From: Phycisphaerales bacterium
GTDB lineage: Bacteria; Planctomycetota; Phycisphaerae; UBA1845
DNA: 56,050 bases
NCBI GenBank assembly: GCA_020639095.1
Contig: JACKHH010000024.1
Span: 1-56,050 of the forward strand
Direction of reading: 5' to 3'
Below the pieces are notes generated by a model. It was not told the DNA's origin. It worked only from the letters and a program-made list of their open reading frames with translations, and ran no database searches. This document shows, one piece after another, positions 1-8,828 of the stretch. Position 1 is the stretch's first letter. Every line of letters begins with the position of its first letter. The translations under genes were made by a program, and so were the position numbers.

Positions 1-1557
1 CGCCTCGACTACTACTCCGAACGTGGCCCTGGCTTGGGCGTTGACCTCGACTATGAAACCGACAACTCCTTCGGGTTGTATCGCGGCTACGTGATTCAGG
101 ACGACGGGCAGGACGACCTCAATGGCCGGGGTCGCGACGAAACCCCCGACGGCTCGACGCGCGGGCGTTCGCTGCTGCGTCATCGCGAGTACCTGCCCGA
201 CGATTGGCAGTTGACCTTCGAGCTGTCGTACCTCACCGACAAGAACTTCCTCGAAAACTACTACGAGTCGGAATACTTCAATGGCAAGGACCAGGAGACC
301 AACATCTACCTCAAGAAGCAGGTGGACAATTGGGCCTTCACCTCGCTGCTGCAGTACCAGTTGATGGACTTCGAGGGGACCACCGAACGGCTGCCCGATT
401 TCGGCTTCCGGCTCATCGGCGAACCGGTGGGCGGCTTCGCCACGCTCTTCAGCGAGAACCGCGCGGGCTTTGTGCGCTTGCGTCCGGAGGATCGCGGGTT
501 GATTCGCAACCTCCAGCTTGGTAATTCTCAAGAGAGCACCGGCAGCGTGGCCCGCGGCGACACCCGCCAGGAAATCGAAGCCCCGCTCGCGATCGGCGAC
601 TTCAAGATCGTGCCCTTCGGCTCGATTCGCGGAACCGCGTGGGATGACTCGCCCGAGAGCGGCGGGACGCAGCGCGTGTTCGGCACGTACGGTTTCCGCG
701 GCAGCTTGTACGCGTGGAAGGTGTTCCCGGATGTGTACAGTGAACTCTTCGACGTGGACGGCATTCGCCACATCATCAAAGCCGATGTTGTCGCCTGGGC
801 GTCGCACACCAACCACGGCTCGAACGATCTGTTCCCGTTTGAAGAAAATGTCGAAGGCATTGACGAGGTGGATGGCGTCAGTTTTGGTTTGCGGCAGCGT
901 TGGCAGACCAAACGCGGCGGGCCGGGGCAGCGGCGCACGGTAGACCTAATCACCTTCGATGTCGAGTTGGGATTGTTCAACGACGCGGAAAGCGACGAGT
1001 ACGCCAACGGCTTCGCGTCGTATACCCGCCCGGAAAACAGCATCTCGCAAAACTACATCAACAGTTCGCTCATCTACCGTATGAACGACACCAGCGAATT
1101 CGTTTCGGAGATGAACTACGATCTCAACGACGGTGAGATCGACACCTTCGCGCTGACATACGGCGTCGAACGCACGCCGCGTTTGAGCTACCTGATCGGC
1201 TATCGCTACATTGGCGAAGGGCCGCGTCGCAGCTTGGGCGGGTTTGGCCGACTCTTTGAGTACGGCGAGTCGAATCTGCTCGCAGCCGGTGTGAACTACC
1301 GCATCAGCGAGAAGTACATCGCAGCCGTTCGCGAGGAGTTTGATCTCGATCGCGGCAGGACCGCGCAATTCGACATTGGGATTATCCGCAAGTTCCCGCG
1401 CTGGTACGTCTCGGTCACGTTCGCGGTCGACGAGGTCAGCGACGACTACGGCGTCTCATTCAGCGCCTGGCCCGAAGGTCTGCCATCGGCAGCGGTCGGC
1501 AGTCGCCGCTTCACCGGCCTCGCCACCAGCACCGGCATTCGCCCGGGAAGCAGCTAA
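1..1557 (+). CDS. lptD: LPS-assembly protein LptD, C-terminal beta-barrel part (5' end outside window)
   Basis: The reading frame is open from base 1, so this is the last 518 residues of a longer protein. LptD is the outer-membrane beta-barrel that, with LptE, inserts lipopolysaccharide into the outer leaflet. The visible part has alternating aromatic/polar strands typical of a barrel, and a segment around residues 70-135 (from YLPDDWQLTFELSYLTDKNF on) that reads like the LptD C-terminal domain. A periplasmic OstA/jellyroll domain would be expected upstream but is not in view. The C-terminus is not the usual aromatic end but a short Gly/Ser tail. The family call is by recognition. Another large barrel protein is possible but less likely. 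lpxK and an lpxH-like gene elsewhere in the window fit an LPS-producing cell. Confidence 0.75.
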   Translation, partial: RLDYYSERGPGLGVDLDYETDNSFGLYRGYVIQDDGQDDLNGRGRDETPDGSTRGRSLLRHREYLPDDWQLTFELSYLTDKNFLENYYESEYFNGKDQETNIYLKKQVDNWAFTSLLQYQLMDFEGTTERLPDFGFRLIGEPVGGFATLFSENRAGFVRLRPEDRGLIRNLQLGNSQESTGSVARGDTRQEIEAPLAIGDFKIVPFGSIRGTAWDDSPESGGTQRVFGTYGFRGSLYAWKVFPDVYSELFDVDGIRHIIKADVVAWASHTNHGSNDLFPFEENVEGIDEVDGVSFGLRQRWQTKRGGPGQRRTVDLITFDVELGLFNDAESDEYANGFASYTRPENSISQNYINSSLIYRMNDTSEFVSEMNYDLNDGEIDTFALTYGVERTPRLSYLIGYRYIGEGPRRSLGGFGRLFEYGESNLLAAGVNYRISEKYIAAVREEFDLDRGRTAQFDIGIIRKFPRWYVSVTFAVDEVSDDYGVSFSAWPEGLPSAAVGSRRFTGLATSTGIRPGSS

Positions 1558-1574
1558 CACGCAATCGAAGAAGC

Positions 1575-1604
1575 CAAATCCGAGCCGCGACTGTAAGGGA
1601 GCGG
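1575..1604 (+). repeat. Dispersed intergenic repeat, family C
   Basis: A 30-base element containing CCGAGCCGCGACTGT and GGGAGCGG. It matches 36415-36444 with one difference and matches 15236-15263 and 26648-26677 in reverse orientation. It lies just after the lptD stop. Confidence 0.75.
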
Positions 1605-1636
1605 AGATCTTAAGAGTGGAATCTGTCGGCATCGCC

Positions 1637-1679
1637 GTGCAGGCAAGATGCCCGCACCACAATACGCCCGCACCACAAT
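1637..1679 (+). repeat. Dispersed palindromic repeat, family A (one unit plus a half unit)
   Basis: GCAGGC-aagat-GCCCGC hairpin followed by ACCACAAT. The 3' half (CCCGCACCACAAT) is then repeated once more. Family A also occurs at 9491, 20258, 20325, 36360, 36391, 40634, 42977 and 50172-50225. Confidence 0.75.
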
Positions 1680-1797
1680 TGCTTGTGACACGGGTTCCTG
1701 TTTCCTGTTCACATAAAGGGGCAGCCGGCGCGGGCGGCGGGATTGATCGCCCGCACCAGCCGAGTCCGCCTCGGTTGATGAAACGCACCGGCGGCTA

Positions 1798-1899
1798 TTA
1801 CAACGTCGTCCCGTTGAACAAAGTCGCCAGGAGCGTATCGAAAATCAACGTGATGATTTGCAGCACGAAACTGCTGATCAGTTCGGGGAGTCCGGTCAT
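1798..1899 (-). CDS. Small hydrophobic membrane peptide, 33 residues
   Basis: A 33-residue reading frame that starts with ATG at 1899. A purine-rich ribosome-binding site (GGAAGGA) sits about six bases upstream, one of the better ones in the window. The peptide starts MTGLPELISSF and then has about 20 hydrophobic residues (VLQIITLIFDTLLATLF), enough for one membrane helix, with a short polar end. It has no basic cluster and no signal-peptidase site. It stands alone on the minus strand between two plus-strand genes. I do not recognise a family. It could be a structural membrane peptide, a regulator of a transporter such as the neighbouring exporter, or a type I toxin-like peptide. No antisense RNA is evident. 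Confidence 0.55.
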   Translation of the reverse strand: MTGLPELISSFVLQIITLIFDTLLATLFNGTTL

Positions 1900-2062
1900 C
1901 CTTGTCCTTCCTTTCTCGCTGCGATTTCCCAATAAACACGAACCGTGCCCGCTGGATTTGCCCGGCAGCACGGGTGTCGCAGGCATGCTCCGCAACACCA
2001 CGCGTCCGGTCAACTGAAAACTCACAATCCCACAACCTCATACACTCGGCACGTGGTTGCGA

Positions 2063-2068
2063 TAGAAT
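2063..2068 (+). promoter_or_regulatory. Possible -10 box before the RND exporter
   Basis: TAGAAT lies 9 bases before the ATG at 2078. No good -35 box is visible. If used, transcription would start at about 2075, giving an almost leaderless message for that start or an 18-base leader for the next in-frame ATG at 2093. Confidence 0.35.
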
Positions 2069-2077
2069 GCCCCGCCC

Positions 2078-4270
2078 ATGGATCGTGATGGAATGATCAA
2101 CACAATTCGCCGGTTTCGTTGGGCGATCAATCTACTTGCTGCGGTGGCTGCCGTGGCTGCGGTGGTCGGGTTGCTCACGGTCGGCCTGCGCGAGGACTAT
2201 CGCCTTGAGGCGTTTGTTGCGTCGAGCGATCCGGCGTACGAGGAATTCCGTGCGTTCATGGATGAGTTCACCAGCAACGAATTCGCGCTGCTGGCGATTC
2301 ATGGCCGAATTGCTTTTGACGCCGACATGGAACGCGCGCTGACGGACGCGGTCAACCGATTGCGGACGGTGCCGGGCGTGGCGCGGGCTGGGTCGTTGGT
2401 GGATATTCCCGCGTATGTGCGTTCGGCGATGGGGGAGCGATTGCTGGCGCATCCGCTGCTTGCGGGGAATCTCATCAGCGAAGACCGGCGGACGGTTGCG
2501 GTGCTGTGCAGCATGGCGGGTGAGGATGTGGGCGGGAGTGCGCGGCGGGCGAATGTGGTTGCGCTGCGTGGTATTGCCGATGCGCTGCGCGCGGAATACC
2601 CGCAATACGAATTCATTCTTACCGGCCCGTACGTGACGCTGATCGACATGTATGCCTACGTCGATCACGATCTGATGGTTTTCTCTATGCTGGCGTTCGT
2701 GCTGGTCGTGGTCACGATGGGCGCGGTGTTTCGCCGCGTCAAGCCGATGCTGTACGCGGGGGCGGTGGCTGCCTGCGCGATACTCTGCACGCTGGGGCTC
2801 ACGGTCGCGCTGGGAATCGTGTGTTCGCTGATCACGCAGATGCTTGTGATTCTGATCATCGTGCTGGCGGTGGCGAACTGTGTGCATCTGGCGGTTGCGT
2901 CGGAGGAAGCGATCGCGGAACTGCCGAACGGTTCGCCGGACGAACGGTATGGGATGACGCTGCGCCACATGCTGGCGCCGTGCTGTGCGGTGATGGTGAC
3001 GACGGCGGTTGGGTTCGGATCGGTTTCGATATCGCAGATCGCACCGGTGCGGCGCTTCGGTGGGTTGATGGTGTTCGGATTGGTGATCGCGCTGGTGTTG
3101 GGATTCACGGGGGTGTATCGGCTTCATCGCGGGTCGCTGCCGCCCGCCCGGCTGGCGCGGATGGGCGACGCACTCGGCGCGGTGGCGCGAACGGCATTGA
3201 AACATCGGATTGCGTGTGGTGTGTTCTTTGTTGGGTTGGTGGTGATATCAATTCTCGGTGTGCCCAGGCTGCGGTTTGAAAGCGACTTCGTGAAGAACTT
3301 TCGGCCTGAGAGTTCGGTGCGAAAGAGCTATCGATTTATCGAGGAGCATCTTTCGCCGCTGGGGTCGGTTGAGGTTGTGGTGCGGCGGCGCGATGGCGGG
3401 GCGATCGCGACGGCAGAGAACGTTGAACGTGTGGCGGCATTGGGGAAATCGTTCGTCGCGAAGCACGAGCCGGTGCGGCGCGCGCTGACGCTGGCGGACC
3501 TACTGACGCTCGGATTTGGCGCGGAACCGGTGAACGATGTCGACGTGCAATCGCGACTGGGGTTGTTGCAACTGTGGCCTTCGGGCGCGGCATTGCGGCG
3601 CAATTTCCTGAATGAGGCGGGCGATGCGCTGCGGATCAACCTGCGGTGCATTGAAGGCTTCGATGTGGATGGCAAACTGCGCGTGTGCGCTGCGATTCAG
3701 CGGGAGGCGGCGGACGCGTTCGGGCCGGAATATCAAACGGAAGTGACGGGGTTGTACTACTTCTACGCGAAGTTGGTGTCGGGGCTGCTGCGCGACCAGT
3801 ACCGTGCGTTGGGATTAACCGTAGCAGCCATCACGGCAGTGATGGGGCTGATGCTGCGTTCGGTGCGGTGGACGCTGATCGCGATGGCGGTGAACCTGTT
3901 GCCCGTGGTGGCGTGCCTCGGAGCGATGGGGTGGGCGCGGGTTCCGGTGAACATGACCACGGCGATGATGTTGTCCGCCACCATGGGGATCGCGGTGGAT
4001 GATACGCTGCACTACATCTGGCGCTATCGCCGCGAACGCGCGGGTTGCGCGGGTGTCTCTGAAACGCTGGTCCGCACGCACGAGAGCGTCGGCAGGGCGT
4101 GCGTGTTCACGACGGTGGTGATCGCGGGCGGATTTTCAATTCTGATGCTGTCGGAGTTCTTGCCGACGGCGTATTTCGGTGGGCTGGTTGGGTTTACCAT
4201 GTTCGTGGCGCTGGCGGCGGATTTGGTGTTGTTGCCGGTTCTGGTTTCGGCGTTCGCCCGGCGGGGGTAA
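2078..4270 (+). CDS. RND/MMPL superfamily exporter
   Basis: A 730-residue integral membrane transporter of the RND superfamily (MMPL / HAE3-like group), expected to use the proton gradient to move hydrophobic or lipid-like substrates. It shows the duplicated RND layout: one membrane helix at about 15-37, a large extracytoplasmic loop at about 40-200, a block of five helices at about 205-350, a helix at about 373-395, a second loop at about 396-575, and a final helix block. The second block contains MLSATMGIAVDDTLHYIWR, the RND helix-4 type segment with paired acidic residues. The substrate cannot be read from the sequence. Sterol-sensing-domain-like hopanoid or lipid exporters are relatives. 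No membrane-fusion partner is adjacent. The start could be 2078 or the ATG at 2093. Confidence 0.85.
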   Translation: MDRDGMINTIRRFRWAINLLAAVAAVAAVVGLLTVGLREDYRLEAFVASSDPAYEEFRAFMDEFTSNEFALLAIHGRIAFDADMERALTDAVNRLRTVPGVARAGSLVDIPAYVRSAMGERLLAHPLLAGNLISEDRRTVAVLCSMAGEDVGGSARRANVVALRGIADALRAEYPQYEFILTGPYVTLIDMYAYVDHDLMVFSMLAFVLVVVTMGAVFRRVKPMLYAGAVAACAILCTLGLTVALGIVCSLITQMLVILIIVLAVANCVHLAVASEEAIAELPNGSPDERYGMTLRHMLAPCCAVMVTTAVGFGSVSISQIAPVRRFGGLMVFGLVIALVLGFTGVYRLHRGSLPPARLARMGDALGAVARTALKHRIACGVFFVGLVVISILGVPRLRFESDFVKNFRPESSVRKSYRFIEEHLSPLGSVEVVVRRRDGGAIATAENVERVAALGKSFVAKHEPVRRALTLADLLTLGFGAEPVNDVDVQSRLGLLQLWPSGAALRRNFLNEAGDALRINLRCIEGFDVDGKLRVCAAIQREAADAFGPEYQTEVTGLYYFYAKLVSGLLRDQYRALGLTVAAITAVMGLMLRSVRWTLIAMAVNLLPVVACLGAMGWARVPVNMTTAMMLSATMGIAVDDTLHYIWRYRRERAGCAGVSETLVRTHESVGRACVFTTVVIAGGFSILMLSEFLPTAYFGGLVGFTMFVALAADLVLLPVLVSAFARRG

Positions 4271-4280
4271 TGGGGGGGCG

Positions 4281-4314
4281 AAAGTCAAAAGTTGAAGGTC
4301 AAAGGTCAAATGTC
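4281..4314 (+). repeat. Short degenerate tandem repeat, family H
   Basis: Successive variants of AAAGTCAA / AAGGTCAA. They resemble the longer GTGAGAAG array at 45100 and the reverse-oriented tract at 37627. It lies just after the exporter stop. Confidence 0.5.
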
Positions 4315-4366
4315 CTTTTGTTGTTGGGCGTAGGTCGTCTTGATGGTTGTTTGATGCTCGATTGCG

Positions 4367-4386
4367 GCGGGCAATAGCCCGCCCTA
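4367..4386 (-). repeat. REP-like hairpin, family F (GTAG head)
   Basis: GCGGGC-aata-GCCCGC hairpin ending in CCTAC on the plus strand. On the minus strand it reads GTAGG followed by the hairpin, the layout of REP elements. A second copy is at 9470-9490. Confidence 0.65.
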
Positions 4387-4391
4387 CATGG

Positions 4392-4421
4392 TTGCATTCC
4401 CAATGGGGGATGGGGTAGACT
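4392..4421 (+). promoter_or_regulatory. Promoter of beta-helix gene 1 (duplicated)
   Basis: TTGCAT and TAGACT, 18 bases apart, inside a block that is repeated before the paralogous gene at 6567-6596 with the same spacing. In both copies the -10 box ends 45 bases before the inferred start codon. Confidence 0.5.
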
Positions 4422-4466
4422 CTGGCGGGCTGGATTGGGTTGTGCCTTGCTTCGGAGGCTGATCTC

Positions 4467-6539
4467 ATTTCATCGATAACGCGATTCCGAAACTGGTGTG
4501 CTTATGAGCGTTTCGTTCTGGTCGCCGCGCGGCGATGGTTGCTGCTGTTGGCTGTGGTGGTGTGCGCGTTGGGCGTTCCGCTCGCGGCTGACGGGGCGGT
4601 GTTCAACATCGCGGACGGCGACAGCAATGGTTTGATCGACGCGATCAATGTGGCGAATGCGAACGGCGAGCCGGACGTGATCAATCTGGCGACGAATGGG
4701 ATGTATGTGCTGAAGTCGGTTGTGTACAACGGCGACTACTTCCCGGGCAATCTGGGGACAGACCGCGACGGCCTTCCGCCGATCGTCAGCGAAATCACAA
4801 TCAACGGTCTTGGCGCGACGATCTCCAGGATCGCGGGCAGTGACGCGCCAGATTTTCGAATCCTGCAGGTGGGGAAAGGCGGAGCGCCGGGCGATTTGTC
4901 CTTGTCGGACCTGACGATCTCGAACGGTCGGAGTTACTCGTCGGGCGGTGGCGTTGCGGTGTACGAAGGATCGGCGGAATTCGTTGATTGCGTCCTGCGC
5001 GGGAATTGGGTAGCGGGAACTTCGTGTGCCGTGCCGGTTTACGGCGGAGGATTATTCAATAACGGTTCATGTTTGCTGGCGAACTGCCGCATCGTCGACA
5101 ACCGGGCGACTCGAGGATCCAGCAGTATTCCCCCAAATTGTGGTGACCTGTACTCCGCCGCCGGCGTGTACAACCAGGGAGCCATGGAGATCGTGGATTG
5201 CGAGTTTGACACGAATCACGCCAATGCGTTGGGGAATGGTGGCGACGGTGAGTTGTCGATGGCGGGCACGTGGGTACATGGGCATGACGGCTCTGATGTC
5301 ATTCCCGAACATGGAGGGAATGCGGTGTTCAATGATCATCCGGCCATCATGACCATTACAGGCTGCCGCTTCGATTGCAACGACCGTTGGTGCATTGAAA
5401 ACGACGGAACCCTGCACGTGGAGATGTCGGACATGGGCGAAAACGGCGGTGGAGTGTTCAATCGTGGACTGGGTGACTTGTCACTTGAGTCGTGCGACAT
5501 CCACAACAACGGTCCCCGGGGTGGCTTGTCCTGGGGATATGGCGGTGTGGTGAATGAGGGGATCGCGACGATTGGGCATTCGCGAATCCGAAACAATGAC
5601 GCGGGGGATGGCCCGGTGCCGGGCGGTTTAGGTGTCTTCCGCACATTCGGAATACCGGTCCAACTCGATGTGTTCCAATGTGAGATCTCGGGCAATCAGG
5701 GACGGTATGGCGGTGGAGGACTTGCGGTCCGGGGCGACTACAGCGCCTCCTCGAATAACCCGGTTGTAACCATCACCAATAGCACGATTTCGAATAACGA
5801 AGGTGAAATCGGTGGGGGCGGGCTTTCCGCGCGGGGCTTCTGTGAGGTCAGCGTTCGCAACAGCACGATTGCCGGCAACCTGGGCGGGGGCGCTGAGGGC
5901 ATACTCCTAGAGAGTCTATCGGGCTACGGAACACCCTTCGTCGATCTGCAGAACGTTCTGATCGGAGAGCAGGCTTCCGGTGCCGGCTGCCTCGCGCGCG
6001 CAGGGACGATCGTTTCCCGCGGCCACAACCTCGACAGCGATGGGACCTGCAACCTGGATTCGAATGGTGACATTTCATTTGGATTTGCCAATCTGGGGCC
6101 GCTGGCGGATAACGGGGGGCCTACGTTTACGCATGCACTGTTGCCGGGGAGTGATGCGATTGACGCGGGGAGTAGCGCGGCTTGCTTGGCTGATCCGGTG
6201 GGTGGGGTGGATCAGCGGGGATATGCCCGGTCTCAGGGTTTGGCGTGTGATATTGGTGCGTTCGAGGTTGGGGATTTCGACGATGACGGGGTGATCGACG
6301 GCGTGGACGTTTGCCTTTCGCCGGCGGGCGCAGTGGTCAACAATGCTGGCGGGCCTTTGGGCGACATCGATGACGATTGCGCGGTGACGCTGGCGGACTT
6401 CGTGTACTTCGAGGTGTGCCTGTACCTCTCGGGGCCGGAGGTTTCGCCTTTGTTTTCAGATTGCGCGGATGTGTTCGATTTCGACGACGACGGGGACGTC
6501 GATCTCGTGGACTACGCGTTCATGCAGACGGTGATGTAG
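4467..6539 (+). CDS. Secreted beta-helix protein with dockerin-like tail, copy 1
   Basis: About 690 residues. An N-terminal hydrophobic signal (LLLLAVVVCALGVPLAADGA) is followed by a CSLREA-like segment (AVFNIADGDSNGLIDAI), then right-handed beta-helix repeats rich in Asn, Gly and Ser (about 110-540). Next comes a choice-of-anchor-Q-type segment (LGPLADNGGPT ... GSDAIDAG) and a tail of Asp-rich EF-hand/dockerin-like loops (GDFDDDGVIDGVDVC; DFDDDGDVDLVDYAF). It is probably exported and surface-associated, perhaps adhesive or carbohydrate-binding; no catalytic residues are identifiable. Start: aligned with copy 2, whose ATG is at 6642, the matching codon here is ATT at 4467, seven bases after the GGAGG. 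The alternative is the TTG at 4440. Confidence 0.75.
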   Translation: MSSITRFRNWCAYERFVLVAARRWLLLLAVVVCALGVPLAADGAVFNIADGDSNGLIDAINVANANGEPDVINLATNGMYVLKSVVYNGDYFPGNLGTDRDGLPPIVSEITINGLGATISRIAGSDAPDFRILQVGKGGAPGDLSLSDLTISNGRSYSSGGGVAVYEGSAEFVDCVLRGNWVAGTSCAVPVYGGGLFNNGSCLLANCRIVDNRATRGSSSIPPNCGDLYSAAGVYNQGAMEIVDCEFDTNHANALGNGGDGELSMAGTWVHGHDGSDVIPEHGGNAVFNDHPAIMTITGCRFDCNDRWCIENDGTLHVEMSDMGENGGGVFNRGLGDLSLESCDIHNNGPRGGLSWGYGGVVNEGIATIGHSRIRNNDAGDGPVPGGLGVFRTFGIPVQLDVFQCEISGNQGRYGGGGLAVRGDYSASSNNPVVTITNSTISNNEGEIGGGGLSARGFCEVSVRNSTIAGNLGGGAEGILLESLSGYGTPFVDLQNVLIGEQASGAGCLARAGTIVSRGHNLDSDGTCNLDSNGDISFGFANLGPLADNGGPTFTHALLPGSDAIDAGSSAACLADPVGGVDQRGYARSQGLACDIGAFEVGDFDDDGVIDGVDVCLSPAGAVVNNAGGPLGDIDDDCAVTLADFVYFEVCLYLSGPEVSPLFSDCADVFDFDDDGDVDLVDYAFMQTVM

Positions 6540-6566
6540 AGCAGGCCGCTGCACGCCCGCCGATGG

Positions 6567-6596
6567 TTGCATTCCCAATGAAGGATCGGCTAAACT
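6567..6596 (+). promoter_or_regulatory. Promoter of beta-helix gene 2 (duplicated)
   Basis: TTGCAT and TAAACT with an 18-base spacer, in the same conserved block as 4392-4421 (shared from ATGGTTGCATTCCCAATG onward). Confidence 0.5.
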
Positions 6597-6641
6597 GCGA
6601 CGGGCTGGATTGGGTTGTGCCTTACCGCGGGGGCTGATGGC

Positions 6642-8645
6642 ATGTCTTTGACTCCTGATCTTGGATGGCGCGGGCGCAGTTCGGTGCGCGCTATGTTGGC
6701 TGCCGTGTGCGCGCTTGGCGTTCCCATGGTTGCTGATGGGGCGGTGTTCAATGTCGCCGACGGGGACAGCAACGGATTGATCGCGGCGATCAACCTGGCG
6801 AATTCCAACGGCGAGCCGGACGTGATCAACCTGGCGACGAACGGGACGTACGTGCTGCGGCGGATCGTGCATACCGAGGACTTCATTCCCGGCGAATGCG
6901 GCACGGACGAGAACGGACTTCCGCCGGTGGTCAGCGAGATTGCCATCCATGGCTTCGGCGCATCGATTGCAAGACACGATGCCGACGGGGCCCGGGAGTT
7001 TCGGATTCTCCAGATTGGGGATGTCAATACTTCGGGCAATCTGAGTGTCCACGGCGTGACGCTGGCAGGTGGGCGGCACTGGGGATGCGGCGGCGCAGTG
7101 GCTGTCTATTCGGGAAAGGCGACGTTTGCAGATTGCGAACTGAGCGGAAACCTCTTGTTTGCCGGCGCTCACGGCGGTTACGGTGGGGCGATATACAATC
7201 TTGGCGAGTGCGAACTTCGGAACTGCACATTGCGGGGAAATCGAGCCACCAGTTGGTGTTGGGAGCAGGTCCCGCCCTGTGGAGGCACGGGTCTGCCGTC
7301 GATTGCCGCCAGCGGTATCTACAATCGCGGGACATTGCATGTCGAGTCGTGTGAATTCACCGAACAGGCGACCTTTGAGGCGATCTACAATGAACTGGGT
7401 GGGCAAGTGGACATCATTGAGTCCCTGATTCGCAGAGGCGGCCGTGGTGTTGTGAGCATTGACGGAATCACGACGATAAGCGATTCGTCAATATCGTCCA
7501 ACGGATATGGCGCCATCAACAGCGGTCACATGGTGGTGAACCGGTGTGCGATTGTCGGAAACAAGGGCGGTCTGGCAAGTGATGGCGAATTGACGTTGAC
7601 CGACTCCGATATCAGCGAAAACTACGATCATACTCAAGAATTAGGCTCGCGAGGCGGCATGACACTTGCCGGTATTGCCGGGGTTGAGCGCACGCGAATA
7701 AGCAACAACCGCTCAAACGATGGCGAAATCGCGGGCGGGATTACGGTAAAGAACAACGAGTCAACGTTTATCACAATCGGTGAATGCGAAATATCCGGAA
7801 ACCACTCTGAAGGGTACGGCGGCGGCGTGAGTGTGCTCGATTTTGCCATCTTGCTGGATTCACCGGCTGTCGTTGACATTTCAAACACGACGATCTCGAA
7901 CAACTCGTCCCGTTGGGGCGGGGGCCTGACCAACATCGGGGGCATCGTGTCGTTGACCAATTCAACCGTCGCTGAAAATGCGTCACCTGACGGCGGGGGT
8001 TTGTATGTTCGCGGCGCCGCTTGGCCGGATGCCTGGGATACCCTCGTGACGCTCCAGAATTCCATCATCGCGGACGCACACGCCGGTGCAGGCTGTGCGG
8101 TCGGCGGTGGCGCGATCGTCTCGCGCGGTCACAACCTCGACAGTGACGGAACGTGCAACCTGGATTCCAATGGTGACATTTCCTTTGGATTTGCCAATCT
8201 GGGGCCGCTGGCGGACAATGGTGGGCCGACCTGGACGCGTGCGTTGCTGCCGAGGAGCGACGCGATCGATGCCGGCAGCAGCGGGGTGTGTCTTGCGGAT
8301 CCGGTGGGCGGCGTGGATCAGCGAGGATACCCCCGGCCTCAGGGGTTGGCGTGCGACATCGGCGCGTTCGAGGTGGGGGATTTCGATGACGACGGCGTGA
8401 TCGACGGCGTGGACGTTTGCCTTTCGCCGGCGGGCGCAGTGGTCAACAATGCTGGCGGGCCTTTGGGCGACATCAATGACGACTGCGCGGTGACGTTGGC
8501 GGACTTCGTGTACTTCGAGGTGTGCCTGTACCTCTCGGGGCCGGAGGTTTCGCCGTTGTTTTCAGATTGCGCGGCGGTGTTCGATTTCGACGACGACGGG
8601 GACGTCGATCTGGTCGATTACGCGTTCATGCAGACGGTGATGTAG
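6642..8645 (+). CDS. Secreted beta-helix protein with dockerin-like tail, copy 2
   Basis: 667 residues, a tandem paralogue of the gene just upstream. The ATG at 6642 follows GGGGGCTGATGGC. The order of parts is the same: a signal ending ADGA, a CSLREA-like start (AVFNVADGDSNG), Asn/Gly-rich helix coils with many Cys in the first half, LGPLADNGGPT, and a dockerin-like tail with three Asp-rich loops. The last 250 bases are almost identical to copy 1, with only scattered silent changes and one or two amino-acid changes, while the central coils differ strongly. This points to recent exchange at the ends or selection for diversity in the middle. The role is probably extracellular; no enzyme activity is implied. 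The TAG stop is also the head of a family B repeat. Confidence 0.8.
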   Translation: MSLTPDLGWRGRSSVRAMLAAVCALGVPMVADGAVFNVADGDSNGLIAAINLANSNGEPDVINLATNGTYVLRRIVHTEDFIPGECGTDENGLPPVVSEIAIHGFGASIARHDADGAREFRILQIGDVNTSGNLSVHGVTLAGGRHWGCGGAVAVYSGKATFADCELSGNLLFAGAHGGYGGAIYNLGECELRNCTLRGNRATSWCWEQVPPCGGTGLPSIAASGIYNRGTLHVESCEFTEQATFEAIYNELGGQVDIIESLIRRGGRGVVSIDGITTISDSSISSNGYGAINSGHMVVNRCAIVGNKGGLASDGELTLTDSDISENYDHTQELGSRGGMTLAGIAGVERTRISNNRSNDGEIAGGITVKNNESTFITIGECEISGNHSEGYGGGVSVLDFAILLDSPAVVDISNTTISNNSSRWGGGLTNIGGIVSLTNSTVAENASPDGGGLYVRGAAWPDAWDTLVTLQNSIIADAHAGAGCAVGGGAIVSRGHNLDSDGTCNLDSNGDISFGFANLGPLADNGGPTWTRALLPRSDAIDAGSSGVCLADPVGGVDQRGYPRPQGLACDIGAFEVGDFDDDGVIDGVDVCLSPAGAVVNNAGGPLGDINDDCAVTLADFVYFEVCLYLSGPEVSPLFSDCAAVFDFDDDGDVDLVDYAFMQTVM

Positions 8646-8796
8646 GGTGGGCATTGCCCACCACAGCGGTCGCGGAGGCCGTTCAGTCTTGTCGTCGCGT
8701 AGTTGCCTTTGATCCGCGCGGTTGCTTGTCGTTGTCGGGTGGTTTTCGCTGCGATTGGCGCTTTCGAATACGGGTGGTGGGCAGTGCCCACCCTAC
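8642..8796. repeat. REP-like inverted pair, family B, copy B1 (long interior)
   Basis: Left arm GTAG plus hairpin GGTGGGC-att-GCCCACC; right arm GGTGGGC-agt-GCCCACC followed by CTAC. The arms are inverted copies about 112 bases apart. The GTAG contains the stop codon of the upstream gene. The interior lacks the core shared by B2-B5. With the 32 bases after it, this fills the gap 8646-8828. Confidence 0.75.
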
Positions 8797-8828
8797 TATT
8801 GGATTGCGCGGGCAGCGCGTTCGGCGCG

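Noticed and set aside
2132..3205. 357-residue minus-strand frame opposite the RND exporter
   Set aside because: Shadow of the exporter with no start signal and very high Arg/His.
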